DNA from: Mesorhizobium sp. LNHC252B00
GTDB lineage: Bacteria > Pseudomonadota > Alphaproteobacteria > Rhizobiales > Rhizobiaceae
Length of the DNA: 64,000 nt
Direction: 5' to 3'
Assembly: GCF_000502955.1 (NCBI RefSeq)
Contig: NZ_AYWO01000004.1
Coordinates: 56,818-120,817 of the forward strand
Shown: positions 35,112 through 44,433 of the stretch, in pieces
How the letters are laid out: each line of letters starts with the position of its first letter
Numbering within the stretch: position 1 is the first letter of the stretch
Made by a program: the position numbers and the translations under genes
The notes under the pieces: model-generated
Told to the model about the DNA's origin: nothing
Databases searched by the model: none
The model's input: only the letters and a program-made list of their open reading frames with translations

Positions 35112-36368
35112 ATGCGACCAGCCTTCGGCGGCATCGACTTCGGCACTTCCAATTCCACCGTGGGCGTGGTCAGGAACGGACAGCCGCGCCTCGTCACGCT
35201 TGAGGACGACCAGGTCACGCTGCCCAGTGCCGTGTTCTTCAACTTCGAGGACAACCGCACCTGTTTTGGCCGCCACGCCATCGCCAACTACACCGACAGC
35301 ATCGAAGGCCGGCTGATGCGATCGCTGAAGAGTGTGCTCGGCAGTTCGCTTGCGCACGAGAAGACCCGTATCAAGGCGCGCTCGATCGGGTTCATGGAAA
35401 TCGTCGGCCTGTTCCTCGGCCATCTCAAGAAGAAGCTCGAAGCAGATGCCGGCGATGCCGTCGAGACCGTGGTGCTTGGCCGGCCGGTGCAATTCGTCGA
35501 TGACGACGCTGAGGCCGACGCGAAGGCGCAAAGCGAACTCGAGAACGCCGCGCGCGCCCAGGGCTTCAAGCACATCGCATTCCAGTTCGAACCGATTGCG
35601 GCTGCGCTCGACTACGAGCAGAAGGTGGCGAGGGAAGAGCTGGCGCTGATCATCGACATGGGCGGCGGCACCTCGGACTTCTCGGTCGTGCGCGTTTCAC
35701 CGCAGCGCTCCCGGTCGCTCGACCGCAAGGACGACATCCTGGCCAGCCGGGGCATCCATATTGGCGGCACGGATTTCGACCGGCTGCTGAGCATCGCCCA
35801 TGTCATGCCGCAGCTTGGCTATTTGACGCCGACCAAGGACGGCAAGCGCAATCTGCCGGCCAGCTACTTCATCGACCTCGCGACATGGCAGCGCATCAAT
35901 CTGGTCTACACCGCCAAGGCGATGACGCATCTGCGCCAGATCCGCTACGAGGCTGAGCGCGCCGACCTGGTCGACCGCTTCATCCACATCGTCGAGCACC
36001 GCTACGGACACGCGCTGGCGGCGCTTGTCGAAAAAGCCAAGATCGAGCTCACCGACAGCTCGTTCGCAGAGGTCGCGGTGAAGCTGCCGGGCGCGGAGTT
36101 CGCCGCCGAGATTACGCGCAGCGGGCTGGAAGCCACGATCGCCAGGGATATCGAGCGGGTCACAGGAACGGTGGCGCAGACCATCCGGGACGCTGAGGTC
36201 AGGCCATCCGATATCACCGCGGTGTTCCTGACCGGCGGATCGACCGCGATTCCGCTCGCCAGACGAGAGATCCTGTCGCTGGTGCCGCAGGCATCCGTCA
36301 TCGAAGGCGACATGTTCGGCTCGGTCGGACTTGGCCTGGCGCTGGATGCTCAGCGAAAGTTCGGCTGA
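35112..36368 (+). CDS. Hsp70-family protein, YegD-like
   Basis: Hsp70-type ATPase of 418 residues without the C-terminal substrate-binding and lid domains of DnaK, as in YegD. Actin-fold nucleotide motifs are present: GGIDFGTSNSTVG (6-18, phosphate 1), IDMGGGTSDFSVV (about 178-190, phosphate 2) and FLTGGSTAIPL (adenosine). ATG 35112 gives the canonical start; the frame extends upstream without function. It has no dnaJ or grpE neighbours. The client and role are unknown. It follows a cluster of dispersed palindromes and ends before a cupin gene on the other strand. Confidence 0.88.
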   Translation: MRPAFGGIDFGTSNSTVGVVRNGQPRLVTLEDDQVTLPSAVFFNFEDNRTCFGRHAIANYTDSIEGRLMRSLKSVLGSSLAHEKTRIKARSIGFMEIVGLFLGHLKKKLEADAGDAVETVVLGRPVQFVDDDAEADAKAQSELENAARAQGFKHIAFQFEPIAAALDYEQKVAREELALIIDMGGGTSDFSVVRVSPQRSRSLDRKDDILASRGIHIGGTDFDRLLSIAHVMPQLGYLTPTKDGKRNLPASYFIDLATWQRINLVYTAKAMTHLRQIRYEAERADLVDRFIHIVEHRYGHALAALVEKAKIELTDSSFAEVAVKLPGAEFAAEITRSGLEATIARDIERVTGTVAQTIRDAEVRPSDITAVFLTGGSTAIPLARREILSLVPQASVIEGDMFGSVGLGLALDAQRKFG

Positions 36369-36467
36369 GGCTTTCTTGGAGCGGTTCTGCTTTACCGATC
36401 CGCGTTGGACTAGGCCATATGCACATAAACGCCGCAGGCGTGACGCGACGAAGGCCTGGACAGGGAC

Positions 36468-36929
36468 TTACCCGCGCGTTGTCAAAGTCGAGAGCTGGTC
36501 AGTGTCGTAGCGGTTTCGCAAATCGGCGAGCGCTTTTGGGTCCGGCGCACCTTGCGCCGCGAGTTTGGCAAGTTCTTCGAAGTAGTGCTCGTGGCCAGGC
36601 GGAGAGACGGTCATCAGCACGCGCGCGGGCCCCTCACTGACATTCGTGATGTCGTGCGGTACTCCCGGTGGAATGAACAGATAGGTTCCGGGCGTTGCAC
36701 GGATCGTCTTGTCGCCGACATGCCACGCACACTCGCCCTCGAGCAGGTAGAACGTCTCTTCCTGGACGCGGTGAACATGCCGTCCGGTGGCGAATCCCGC
36801 TGGGATCGTCCAGTCAAACATGCTCGTGTGCTTGGTATTTTCGCCGGTGACGAGGAAGACCATAGGTTGACCACGCAGCATGATACCCTTCTTCTCATCG
36901 GGCATGCGAATGACGGCATTGGCACTCAT
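36468..36929 (-). CDS. Cupin-domain protein
   Basis: Single-domain cupin of 153 residues. The metal-binding motifs are GRHVHRVQEETFYLLEGE (His, His, Glu pattern of motif 1) and the later PPGVPHDITN (motif 2 histidine), so a divalent metal is likely bound. It could be a dioxygenase-like enzyme or a small-molecule sensor. ATG 36929 follows GGATCCT. It diverges from a winged-helix/TolB/TPR gene with about 110 bp between the starts, and this regulator may control it. No substrate can be inferred. Confidence 0.82.
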   Translation of the reverse strand: MSANAVIRMPDEKKGIMLRGQPMVFLVTGENTKHTSMFDWTIPAGFATGRHVHRVQEETFYLLEGECAWHVGDKTIRATPGTYLFIPPGVPHDITNVSEGPARVLMTVSPPGHEHYFEELAKLAAQGAPDPKALADLRNRYDTDQLSTLTTRG

Positions 36930-37038
36930 AGGATCCTCCTTTGACTGGGCGCTTACTTCTGGCAAGCACCTGTGCAACATTGGGCGTCGATGCCGGGAAG
37001 TCGTGAATTCGTTCCCAAAAATTTGCTAAAAGCGTTGG

Positions 37039-38589
37039 ATGGCACTCGGAGGCGACCTTTATCAGTTTGGCCCGTTCCGTCTCGATCAGGTGGCGGGCAT
37101 TTTGTACCACGGTGCCGAGCCGACCATGCTTGGGCAACGCGCCGTCTCGCTTTTGCGCTTGCTGCTCCAAAACGCGGGCGTACCGGTATCCAAGGACGCG
37201 TTGGTCGAGGCCGGCTGGGGCGAGTTGGCGGTTGCCGATAACAACCTAACGGTCCAGATCGCGGCCTTGCGCCGGGTATTGGCCAACGCAGCGAATGCTG
37301 AGAGCTGGATCGAAACACTGCCGCGACGCGGCTATCGCTATGTAGGACCGGCTGTTGCGACGAATGTCCCTGCATCCCGCATCGCGTTGGCGCTGACCTT
37401 GCCTGAGAAACCGTCCGTCGCGGTCCTGCCGTTTTCGAACTTGAGCGGAGATCCACAGCAGGAGTATTTCGCTGATGGAATGGTCGACGACATCATCACC
37501 GGCCTGGCACGCATAAACTGGCTTTTCGTAATCGCGCGAAATTCGACCTTCACCTACAAGGGCCGCGCCGTGGACGTGAAGCAGGTCGGCAGCGAGCTTG
37601 GCGTGCGATATGTCATCGAAGGCAGCGTGCGCAAGGCCGGCGGCAGTGTGCGCGTGACCGGTCAGATGATCGATGCATCGACCGGCGCGCATGTGTGGGC
37701 CGAGCGCTACGACCGCAGCTCCGAGGACATTTTCGCGCTTCAGGACGAGATCGCGCTATCAGCGGTGGGCGCGATCGCCCCGAGCATGCGAAAAGCGGAA
37801 ATTGAACGCGTCAGGCGGAAGCGCCCGGAGAGTCTCGATGCCTACGATCTCGTGCTTCAAGCCCAGCCTGACGTTGACACAGGTATGCCGGCGCAAGTTA
37901 TTAGAGCGCTGGCGCTTCTTGAGCGTGCCATCGCACTCGAGCCCGCCTATGCCCTTGCACATGGCAATGCCGCGATGTGTCATCATTGTTTGTTCCTTCG
38001 CGCCGGGCTGCAGGAGGTCAACCGTACGGCTTCGATCCGGCATGCCCGATGGGCCATTGTTCATGGGCAAGATGATGCGCTCGCTCTGACATGGGCAGGG
38101 TTTTCGATCGGCATGGACGCGCATGATCGCGCCGCCGCATTCACAGCATTGGAAGCAGCCCTCGCCATTAGCCCGTCATCGGCGCTGACCTACATTCTTG
38201 GCAGCGTCATTCTCGGATGGGGCGGCAAAGCAGAGCGCGCGATAGAATGGAGCGAGAAGGGTATGCGGCTAAGCCCGTTCGATTCGTGGACTTGGGCCGC
38301 GTTTGACGCGCAAGCTATGAGCCATTTGCTGCGCGGGCGTTACGAAGAAGCCTGTCGTGCGGCATACAAGTCCGTTCAAGCCAATCAGGCACACAGCATC
38401 ACCTATGTGCAACTAGCCGCTGCGCTCGCCAAACTCGGGCGGCTGGACGGAGCACGGGCGGCGGCCGCGCGCGTGCGCGAGCTTCAGCCGGGCTTTCGCT
38501 ACAGCCGCCAGTTTGCTGGCGTGCGCTGCGCGCCAGCGCTCGCGGAAACTCTTGGAAGCGCGCTGCGGGACGCCGGATTGCCGGAGTGA
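37039..38589 (+). CDS. Winged-helix/TolB-like/TPR regulatory protein
   Basis: Soluble protein of 516 residues in three parts. An OmpR/CadC-type winged helix (residues 1-105, GQRAVSLLRLLLQNAG, DNNLTVQIAALRRVL, WIETLPRRGYRYVG) is followed by a TolB-N-like domain (about 125-250, KPSVAVLPFSNLSGDPQQEYFADGMVDDI). A series of TPR-like helices ends the protein (about 270-510). Such proteins are common in rhizobia, sometimes fused to adenylate cyclase domains, but no cyclase domain is present here. It diverges from the cupin gene. Base composition is slightly less GC-rich than its neighbours. The signal it senses is unknown. Confidence 0.82.
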   Translation: MALGGDLYQFGPFRLDQVAGILYHGAEPTMLGQRAVSLLRLLLQNAGVPVSKDALVEAGWGELAVADNNLTVQIAALRRVLANAANAESWIETLPRRGYRYVGPAVATNVPASRIALALTLPEKPSVAVLPFSNLSGDPQQEYFADGMVDDIITGLARINWLFVIARNSTFTYKGRAVDVKQVGSELGVRYVIEGSVRKAGGSVRVTGQMIDASTGAHVWAERYDRSSEDIFALQDEIALSAVGAIAPSMRKAEIERVRRKRPESLDAYDLVLQAQPDVDTGMPAQVIRALALLERAIALEPAYALAHGNAAMCHHCLFLRAGLQEVNRTASIRHARWAIVHGQDDALALTWAGFSIGMDAHDRAAAFTALEAALAISPSSALTYILGSVILGWGGKAERAIEWSEKGMRLSPFDSWTWAAFDAQAMSHLLRGRYEEACRAAYKSVQANQAHSITYVQLAAALAKLGRLDGARAAAARVRELQPGFRYSRQFAGVRCAPALAETLGSALRDAGLPE

Positions 38590-38635
38590 CGGTCGAGCGC
38601 CGAGGCGGACAGCGCTTGCGATGGTCCAACTTGGG

Positions 38636-39553
38636 TCATTTCGACGGACTCAGCGGGATTGACGCAGCATCCGCCTTGCCGCCGAGGTGCGCCTTCAGCG
38701 CCATCTGGGCAAGGCTTGCCTGGCGATCGCGATGCGTGATCATGGCGAAGTCGCGCTTCGGCAATTCGAGCGGCACGGACCTGAGACTGCCTTCGGCCAC
38801 TGCACGGGCCACGACAAGCTCCGAAATGATGGTGGCGCCGGCCCCCGCCTCGACCGCCTGGCGAATAGCTTCATTGCTCGGCAGCACCAGGAATATCTGT
38901 AAATCGGCGAGCGAAATTCCTTCGCGACGCGCCAGATCCTCCAACACTTCGCGCGTGCCCGAGCCGCCCTCGCGGATGATCCAGCGCAGGCCCTTGATGT
39001 CGGGGTGGCCGGGCGCAATCTCGGCGATCTCCGGATGCGAGCTGGCAACCACCAACATGAGCCTGTCGACGTCGACCTTGGCGCGGCGCAAAATGTCGGA
39101 CTCGGTGCGCCCCTCGACTAGGCCGAGATCGGCCGCACCATCAAGGACATTGGCCTCGACCTGCCTGGTGTTGCCGATGCTGACGCTCAGCCTGACGGCC
39201 GGATAGGCTTCATGGAAGGACGCCAGCCGGCGCGGCAGCCAATAACTGGCGATGGTCTGGCTGGCGGCGATCGAGAGGCTGCCGGTGACCGTCTGCGAGA
39301 CATGCTCCAGTACATTGCGCGCGGCAGCCGCCCGTTCGAGCACTGCCTTGGCTTCGGGCAGGAACCGGTGTCCGGTCTGGGCAAGCTCGATGTTGCGGCC
39401 AACCCGGTTGAACAGATGAACGCCATGCTGTTCTTCAAGCGCCCGGATGGCGGCCGATGCTGCCGACTGCGAAATGCCCAGCAGTTCCGCCGCCTTGGTC
39501 ATATGGCCGCGCTCGGCGACGGCGACGAAAATCCGCAACTGGTCCAGGGTCAT
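38636..39553 (-). CDS. LysR-family regulator beside the molybdoenzyme operon
   Basis: Transcription factor of 305 residues. The N-terminal helix-turn-helix reads MTLDQLRIFVAVAERGHMTKAAELLGISQSAASAAIRALEEQHGVHLFNR. The rest is the two-lobed LysR sensor domain (from about 90: GSLSIAASQTIASYWLPRRLASF). ATG 39553 is chosen by family fit. It diverges from the soe-like operon with an AT-rich spacer, the classic arrangement for a LysR regulator and its target. It resembles the CysB/CbbR type in general form, but the effector cannot be named; a sulfur compound is a guess from the neighbour. Confidence 0.88.
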   Translation of the reverse strand: MTLDQLRIFVAVAERGHMTKAAELLGISQSAASAAIRALEEQHGVHLFNRVGRNIELAQTGHRFLPEAKAVLERAAAARNVLEHVSQTVTGSLSIAASQTIASYWLPRRLASFHEAYPAVRLSVSIGNTRQVEANVLDGAADLGLVEGRTESDILRRAKVDVDRLMLVVASSHPEIAEIAPGHPDIKGLRWIIREGGSGTREVLEDLARREGISLADLQIFLVLPSNEAIRQAVEAGAGATIISELVVARAVAEGSLRSVPLELPKRDFAMITHRDRQASLAQMALKAHLGGKADAASIPLSPSK

Positions 39554-39676
39554 GAGCGCATTAAGAACCAATATCGATCGAATTTACAAGAACAACTAAT
39601 TAGACAGATCGATGCCTCTATTCTAAGTTTTCTGGGGAGTTTAGAACAAATTCGCCGAGATATCGCAGAGAGCAGA

Positions 39677-39835
39677 ATGATCGAGCGGTTCAGATCCCTG
39701 TTTGCGCATTGGACCCGCGGCATAAGGCGACGGTTGGCGGGCGATCGCTATCATCCGGAAGAGCACTACATGCGCGGCCCCGGACCGAGGACACGTGCCA
39801 AATCCGTTGGCCGTACAGGCACCCCCGGATCATGA
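39677..39835 (+). CDS. Possible 52-residue ORF coupled to the molybdoenzyme gene
   Basis: An ATG-initiated frame of 52 codons (MIERFRSLFAHWTRGIRRRL at the start) lies in the operon's upstream region. Its TGA stop overlaps the ATG of the next gene (ATGA), a common sign of translational coupling. A weak GAGAGCAG precedes its start. The product is strongly basic (many Arg) with no recognised domain. It could be a small accessory or leader protein, or chance. The coupling supports ATG 39832 as the true start of the downstream gene. Confidence 0.45.
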   Translation: MIERFRSLFAHWTRGIRRRLAGDRYHPEEHYMRGPGPRTRAKSVGRTGTPGS

Positions 39836-42762
39836 TGCACAGACCGCCGCGCGGCGCGAATTCGGCACCATCGCAACGCCCGCTTGCCGACACGCGCGCA
39901 CCGGATGAAGGCGATGGCGTCGACACCTCGCCTGATGTCTCCGACAGCATCGCCAAGACGACCTGCTACATGTGCGCCTGCCGCTGTGGCATCGACGTGC
40001 ACATCAAGGATGGCAAGGTCCGCTACATCAACGGCAACAAGGACCATCCGGTCAATCGCGGCGTGATCTGCGGCAAGGGCAGCTCCGGTATCATGCAGCA
40101 CTACAGCCCGGCAAGGCTGAGGAAGCCATTGCTGCGCACCGGTCCGCGCGGCTCTGGCGAGTTCCGGGAAATCGAGTGGGAAGAGGCGTTTTCGATCGCG
40201 ACGGAGCGGCTGTCGAACATCCGCCGGACCGACCCCAAGAAACTGGCCTTCTTCACGGGCCGCGACCAATCCCAATCCTTGACCGGCTGGTGGGCAAGCC
40301 AGTTCGGCACTCCGAACTTCGCCGCCCATGGCGGCTTCTGTTCGGTCAACATGGCGGCGGGCGGCCTTTACACGATCGGCGGCTCGTTCTGGGAGTTCGG
40401 CGAACCGGACTGGGACAACACCCGATATTTCATGCTGTTCGGCGTTGCCGAGGACCATGATTCCAACCCGATCAAGATCGGTCTCGGCAAGCTCAAGGCG
40501 CGCGGCGCCAAAGTCGTCTCGATCAATCCGTGCCGGACCGGCTACAATGCGATCGCCGATGACTGGATCGGCATCCGGCCCGGCACCGACGGACTGTTCG
40601 TGTTCGCGCTTATCCATGAATTGCTCAGGGCGGGCCGCGTCGATCTCGACTATTTGCTGCGCTACACCAACGCTCACGTCCTCGTCGTCCAGGAGCCGGG
40701 TGCGGCCGATGACGGGCTGTTCGTCCGTGACGGCGAGGGCAATCCGCTGGCCTGGGACAGGATGGCGAAGATACCGATCAGCGCCACCGATGCCAGCGCG
40801 AAACCGGCGCTGACCGGCAGCTTCACGATCGACGGACGCCACTGCGTTCCGGTGTTCCAGTTGATCGCCGACCGCTACCTCGATGAGAGCTATGCACCGG
40901 ACGCGGTCGCCGAGCGCTGCGGCATTGCCGCCGATACGATCCGCAGGATCGCCGCCGAACTCGCGCACGTCGCCTTCGAACAGACGATCGAACTGCCGAT
41001 CGCCTGGACCGACTGGGCCGGGCGTCGGCACGAGACGATCAAGGGGCGACCTGTTTCGATGCACGCCATGCGCGGCATCTCGGCCCATTCGAACGGTTTT
41101 CATACCTGCCGCGCCCTCCATTTGCTTCAGGTGCTGCTGGGCACGGTGGATGTGCCGGGCGGTTTCCGCTTCAAGCCGCCCTACCCCCGATCTGCGCCGC
41201 CCGGTCCGAAGCCGGCCGGCAAGACCGTCAAGCCGATGACGCCGCTTGAAGGCATGCCGCTCGGTTTCGTCTGCGGGCCGGACGACCTGCTGGTCGACGA
41301 GGCCGGCGCACCTCTTCGCATCGACAAGGCCTATTCCTGGGATGCGCCGCTGGCCGCGCACGGCCTGATGCACACCGTCATCCGCAACGCCTGGGCCGGT
41401 GACCCTTACCCGATCGACACGCTGATGATGTATATGTCCAACATGGCTTGGAATTCCTCGATGAACACCGTCGAGACCATCGCCATGCTGACCGACCATG
41501 ATGACGCGGGAAAATACAGGATCCCCTTCATCATCTATTCCGACGCCTATTATTCCGAGACCGTGCCGTTCGCCGACCTCGTCCTGCCGGATACGACCTA
41601 TCTCGAGCGGCATGACTGCATCAGCCTGCTCGACCGGCCGATCAGCCACGCCGATGGCCCGGGCGACGCTATTCGCCATCCCGTCGTCGAACCGGACCGT
41701 GATGTCCGGCCGTTCCAGTCGGTGCTGATCGAACTCGGCGCGCGGCTTGGATTGCCAGGGTTTGTCGACGAGGACGGCACGGCCAAGTACCGCGACTATG
41801 CCGACTACATCGTCAACCATGAGCGCACATCAGGCATCGGCCCGCTCGCCGGCTGGCGCGGCAAGGATGGGACCTCGATCGGCAGGGGCGAGGCCAACCC
41901 GGACCAGTTGCAACGCTACATCGACAATGGCGGCTTCTGGCATCACGATTTCGCTGACGACCAGCGCTACTACAAGATGGCCAATCGCTCCTATCTCGAC
42001 TTCGCCGTGCAGATGGGCTTCATCCCCAAGGCGGAGCCAATCGTCTTCCAGCTCTATTGCGAGCCAATGCAGCGCTTCCGTCTTGCCGCGCGCGGTCATG
42101 GCCGCGCCTTGCCGCCCGAGGGCGATCGCCAGCGCATCGAGACCTACATGGACCCGCTGCCCTTCTGGTACATGCCCTTCGAAGAAGCAGCCATCGACCT
42201 CGAAAAATATCCGCTGCACGCGCTGACGCAGCGGCCCATGCACATGTACCATTCGTGGGGGTCGCAGAATGCGTGGCTGAGACAGATCACCAGCCAGAAC
42301 CGGCTGTTCGTGCATCAGCGGACGGCAGCAGATCTAGGTCTTGTCGATGACGACTGGGTGTGGATCGAAAGCATCAACGGCAGAGTGAAGGGACAGATCA
42401 AGCTGATCGACGGGGTGAACGAAAGCACGGTCTGGACCTGGAACGCCGTCGGCAAGCGGCGCGGCAGCTGGGGGCTGAAGGACGACGCGGCTGAATCCAA
42501 TCGTGGCTTCCTGCTCAACCATATCATCGGCGACCAGACTTCCGCCGATGCTCAGGGCAAACGCTATTCCAACTCCGATCCGGTCACCGGCCAGGCGGCA
42601 TGGTTCGACCTGCGCGTGCGCATCGTCAAATGCGCGGCCGAGGAAGCCGGCTTCACCGAGCCGCAGTTCGAGCGTTTTCAGCAGCCCCCGCATTTCGAAC
42701 CCTCGCCCGACAAGTTGACCTTCGGCGCTGAGTTCCGCAGGGCAAGAGAGGCGGCCGAATGA
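39832..42762 (+). CDS. soeA: Molybdopterin oxidoreductase catalytic subunit, SoeA-like
   Basis: Large molybdenum enzyme subunit (976 residues). The N-terminal [4Fe-4S] motif is C45-x2-C48-x3-C52-x27-C80 (CYMCACRCG ... VICGKG). bis-MGD regions include FFTGRDQSQSLTGWW, GFCSVNMAAGG, FGVAEDHDSNPIK and, near the C-terminus, HMYHSWGSQNAWLRQITSQN. No Tat signal is present, so it should stay in the cytoplasm, as SoeA does. With a four-cluster ferredoxin subunit and an NrfD-like anchor it fits the SoeABC sulfite dehydrogenase, which gives sulfate and quinol. A polysulfide or thiosulfate reductase-like role is the alternative. Confidence 0.8.
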   Translation: MMHRPPRGANSAPSQRPLADTRAPDEGDGVDTSPDVSDSIAKTTCYMCACRCGIDVHIKDGKVRYINGNKDHPVNRGVICGKGSSGIMQHYSPARLRKPLLRTGPRGSGEFREIEWEEAFSIATERLSNIRRTDPKKLAFFTGRDQSQSLTGWWASQFGTPNFAAHGGFCSVNMAAGGLYTIGGSFWEFGEPDWDNTRYFMLFGVAEDHDSNPIKIGLGKLKARGAKVVSINPCRTGYNAIADDWIGIRPGTDGLFVFALIHELLRAGRVDLDYLLRYTNAHVLVVQEPGAADDGLFVRDGEGNPLAWDRMAKIPISATDASAKPALTGSFTIDGRHCVPVFQLIADRYLDESYAPDAVAERCGIAADTIRRIAAELAHVAFEQTIELPIAWTDWAGRRHETIKGRPVSMHAMRGISAHSNGFHTCRALHLLQVLLGTVDVPGGFRFKPPYPRSAPPGPKPAGKTVKPMTPLEGMPLGFVCGPDDLLVDEAGAPLRIDKAYSWDAPLAAHGLMHTVIRNAWAGDPYPIDTLMMYMSNMAWNSSMNTVETIAMLTDHDDAGKYRIPFIIYSDAYYSETVPFADLVLPDTTYLERHDCISLLDRPISHADGPGDAIRHPVVEPDRDVRPFQSVLIELGARLGLPGFVDEDGTAKYRDYADYIVNHERTSGIGPLAGWRGKDGTSIGRGEANPDQLQRYIDNGGFWHHDFADDQRYYKMANRSYLDFAVQMGFIPKAEPIVFQLYCEPMQRFRLAARGHGRALPPEGDRQRIETYMDPLPFWYMPFEEAAIDLEKYPLHALTQRPMHMYHSWGSQNAWLRQITSQNRLFVHQRTAADLGLVDDDWVWIESINGRVKGQIKLIDGVNESTVWTWNAVGKRRGSWGLKDDAAESNRGFLLNHIIGDQTSADAQGKRYSNSDPVTGQAAWFDLRVRIVKCAAEEAGFTEPQFERFQQPPHFEPSPDKLTFGAEFRRAREAAE

Positions 42763-43493
42763 CCTGTCTGCCCAGTCAGAGCGGCAAGAAACTAGGGCTA
42801 GTCATCGATCTCGACACCTGCGTCGGCTGCCAGGCCTGCGTCACCGCCTGCAAGGAGTGGAACACCGGCGGCCACATGGCGCCGCTGACCGACATCGACC
42901 CTTATGGCGGCCATGTCGACGGCGTCTGGTTCAACCGTGTTCACAGCTACGAACACACCACCGAGATGGGCGGCCGCACGGTCAACTTCCCCCGCTCCTG
43001 CCTGCATTGCGAGACGCCGGCCTGCGTCACCGTCTGCCCGACCGGCGCCTCCTACAAGCGGGCTTCAGACGGCATCGTGCTGATCGACGAGGACAAGTGC
43101 ATCGGCTGTAAATTGTGTAGCTGGGCCTGCCCCTATGGGGCGCGCGAATTCGACACCGATGTCGGGGTGATGAAGAAGTGCACGCTGTGCGTCGACCGCA
43201 TCTATAACGACAATCTGGCAGAGGAAGACCGCGTGCCGGCCTGCGTCGCCGCTTGCCCGACCAGCGCCAGGCATTTCGGCGACCTTGGCGATCCCCTGTC
43301 GGCGGTCTCGCAACTGGTGGCGGAGCGCGGCGGTGTCGACCTGATGCCGGAACTCGGCTATCACCCGACCAACAAATACCTGCCGCCGCGCGCCCATACC
43401 ACGCGTGCCGCTTCGGTGGCCGCGCCGGCCCTCGAACCGGTGCGGGCCGAAGGCGGTTTTCTTGGCTGGGTCGACCGCATGCTTTCGAACTGA
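42759..43493 (+). CDS. soeB: [4Fe-4S] ferredoxin subunit, SoeB-like
   Basis: Electron-transfer subunit of 244 residues with 16 cysteines for four [4Fe-4S] clusters: CVGCQACVTAC (21-31), CLHCETPACVTVC (83-95), CIGCKLCSWAC (116-126) and CTLC plus CVAAC (143-168). It passes electrons between the molybdenum subunit and the membrane anchor. Its ATG overlaps the soeA stop by four bases, so the two are translationally coupled. The DmsB/PhsB/PsrB group has the same design; the SoeB reading rests on the partner subunits. Confidence 0.85.
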   Translation: MTCLPSQSGKKLGLVIDLDTCVGCQACVTACKEWNTGGHMAPLTDIDPYGGHVDGVWFNRVHSYEHTTEMGGRTVNFPRSCLHCETPACVTVCPTGASYKRASDGIVLIDEDKCIGCKLCSWACPYGAREFDTDVGVMKKCTLCVDRIYNDNLAEEDRVPACVAACPTSARHFGDLGDPLSAVSQLVAERGGVDLMPELGYHPTNKYLPPRAHTTRAASVAAPALEPVRAEGGFLGWVDRMLSN

Positions 43494-43495
43494 TC

Positions 43496-44431
43496 ATGCA
43501 TCCAGCCTTCTCCGTCGTCTTCTTCACCACCGCCACCGGCGCAGGCTATGGGCTGCTCGCGCTACTGGGCGTGCTCGGAGGATTCCAGATCATCCCTCCC
43601 GATCTCTGGCTGGGCTTCATCGGCCTTGGGCTGGCACTCGGCCTGATCGCGGCCGGGCTGTTGTCCTCGACCGGCCACCTCGGCAGACCCGAACGGGCTT
43701 GGCGGGCCTTCTCGCAATGGCGCAGCTCGTGGCTGTCGCGTGAAGGCGTCGCGTCGGTCATCACCTTCATTCCCGCGGGGCTGTTCGGCATCGGCTGGAT
43801 ATTTTTTGGCCGGACCAATGGCTGGGTGGCCATTGCCGGGTTGTTGGCCACCTGCGGTGCCGTGGTCACCGTCTGCACGACCGGCATGATATACGCGTCG
43901 CTGAAACCGATCGCCCAGTGGCACAGCCGCTTCACCCTGCCCGGCTACCTCATTTTTTCGGCAATGACCGGCAGTGTGCTGATGAACGCGCTGTTGCAGG
44001 GATTTGCACTTGGTTCGAAGGTGCTCCTGGCGGCTTGCCTGCTGCTAACCATGCTCGGCTGGGGCTGGAAGCTGGCGACCTGGCGCTACAATGACCGGCT
44101 GGAGATCGCAACCAACGCCAACACCGCGACGGGGCTGGCCGGCGGCACGGTGCGGTCGCTGGAATGGCCGCATACCGAGGAAAACTACCTGCTCAAGGAA
44201 ATGGGTTTTCGCATCGCACGCAAACACAGCGCGCGGCTGCGCGAGATCACGCAACTCCTGGCCTTCGCACTGCCCGTCTTGCTGTTGGTCGCCGCTTTTG
44301 CCTTGCCATGGCCGTTCGCAGCGGTGGTTTCGGTGATCGCCGCGATGGCACAATTCGCCGGCATGCTGGTCGAGCGCTGGCTGTTCTTCGCCGAAGCGAA
44401 GCACACAATTACCCTGTACTACGGATGTTAA
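43496..44431 (+). CDS. soeC: NrfD/DmsC-like membrane anchor, SoeC-like
   Basis: Membrane subunit of 311 residues with about eight helices that anchors the complex and exchanges electrons with the quinone pool. The sequence begins MHPAFSVVFFTTATGAGYGLLALLG. The motif STGHLGRPERAWRAFSQWRSSWLSREG is shared by DmsC-type anchors. It starts two bases after the soeB stop, the third gene of the unit. It ends two bases before the convergent pdeM stop, so no spacer remains for a terminator. Confidence 0.85.
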   Translation: MHPAFSVVFFTTATGAGYGLLALLGVLGGFQIIPPDLWLGFIGLGLALGLIAAGLLSSTGHLGRPERAWRAFSQWRSSWLSREGVASVITFIPAGLFGIGWIFFGRTNGWVAIAGLLATCGAVVTVCTTGMIYASLKPIAQWHSRFTLPGYLIFSAMTGSVLMNALLQGFALGSKVLLAACLLLTMLGWGWKLATWRYNDRLEIATNANTATGLAGGTVRSLEWPHTEENYLLKEMGFRIARKHSARLREITQLLAFALPVLLLVAAFALPWPFAAVVSVIAAMAQFAGMLVERWLFFAEAKHTITLYYGC

Positions 44432-44433
44432 TC

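Noticed and set aside
39766..41820. Long open frame of 684 codons on the minus strand opposite soeA
   Set aside because: It is a high-GC shadow of the strongly supported soeA frame; the translation is rich in Arg, Gly, Ala, Asp and Val with no domain.
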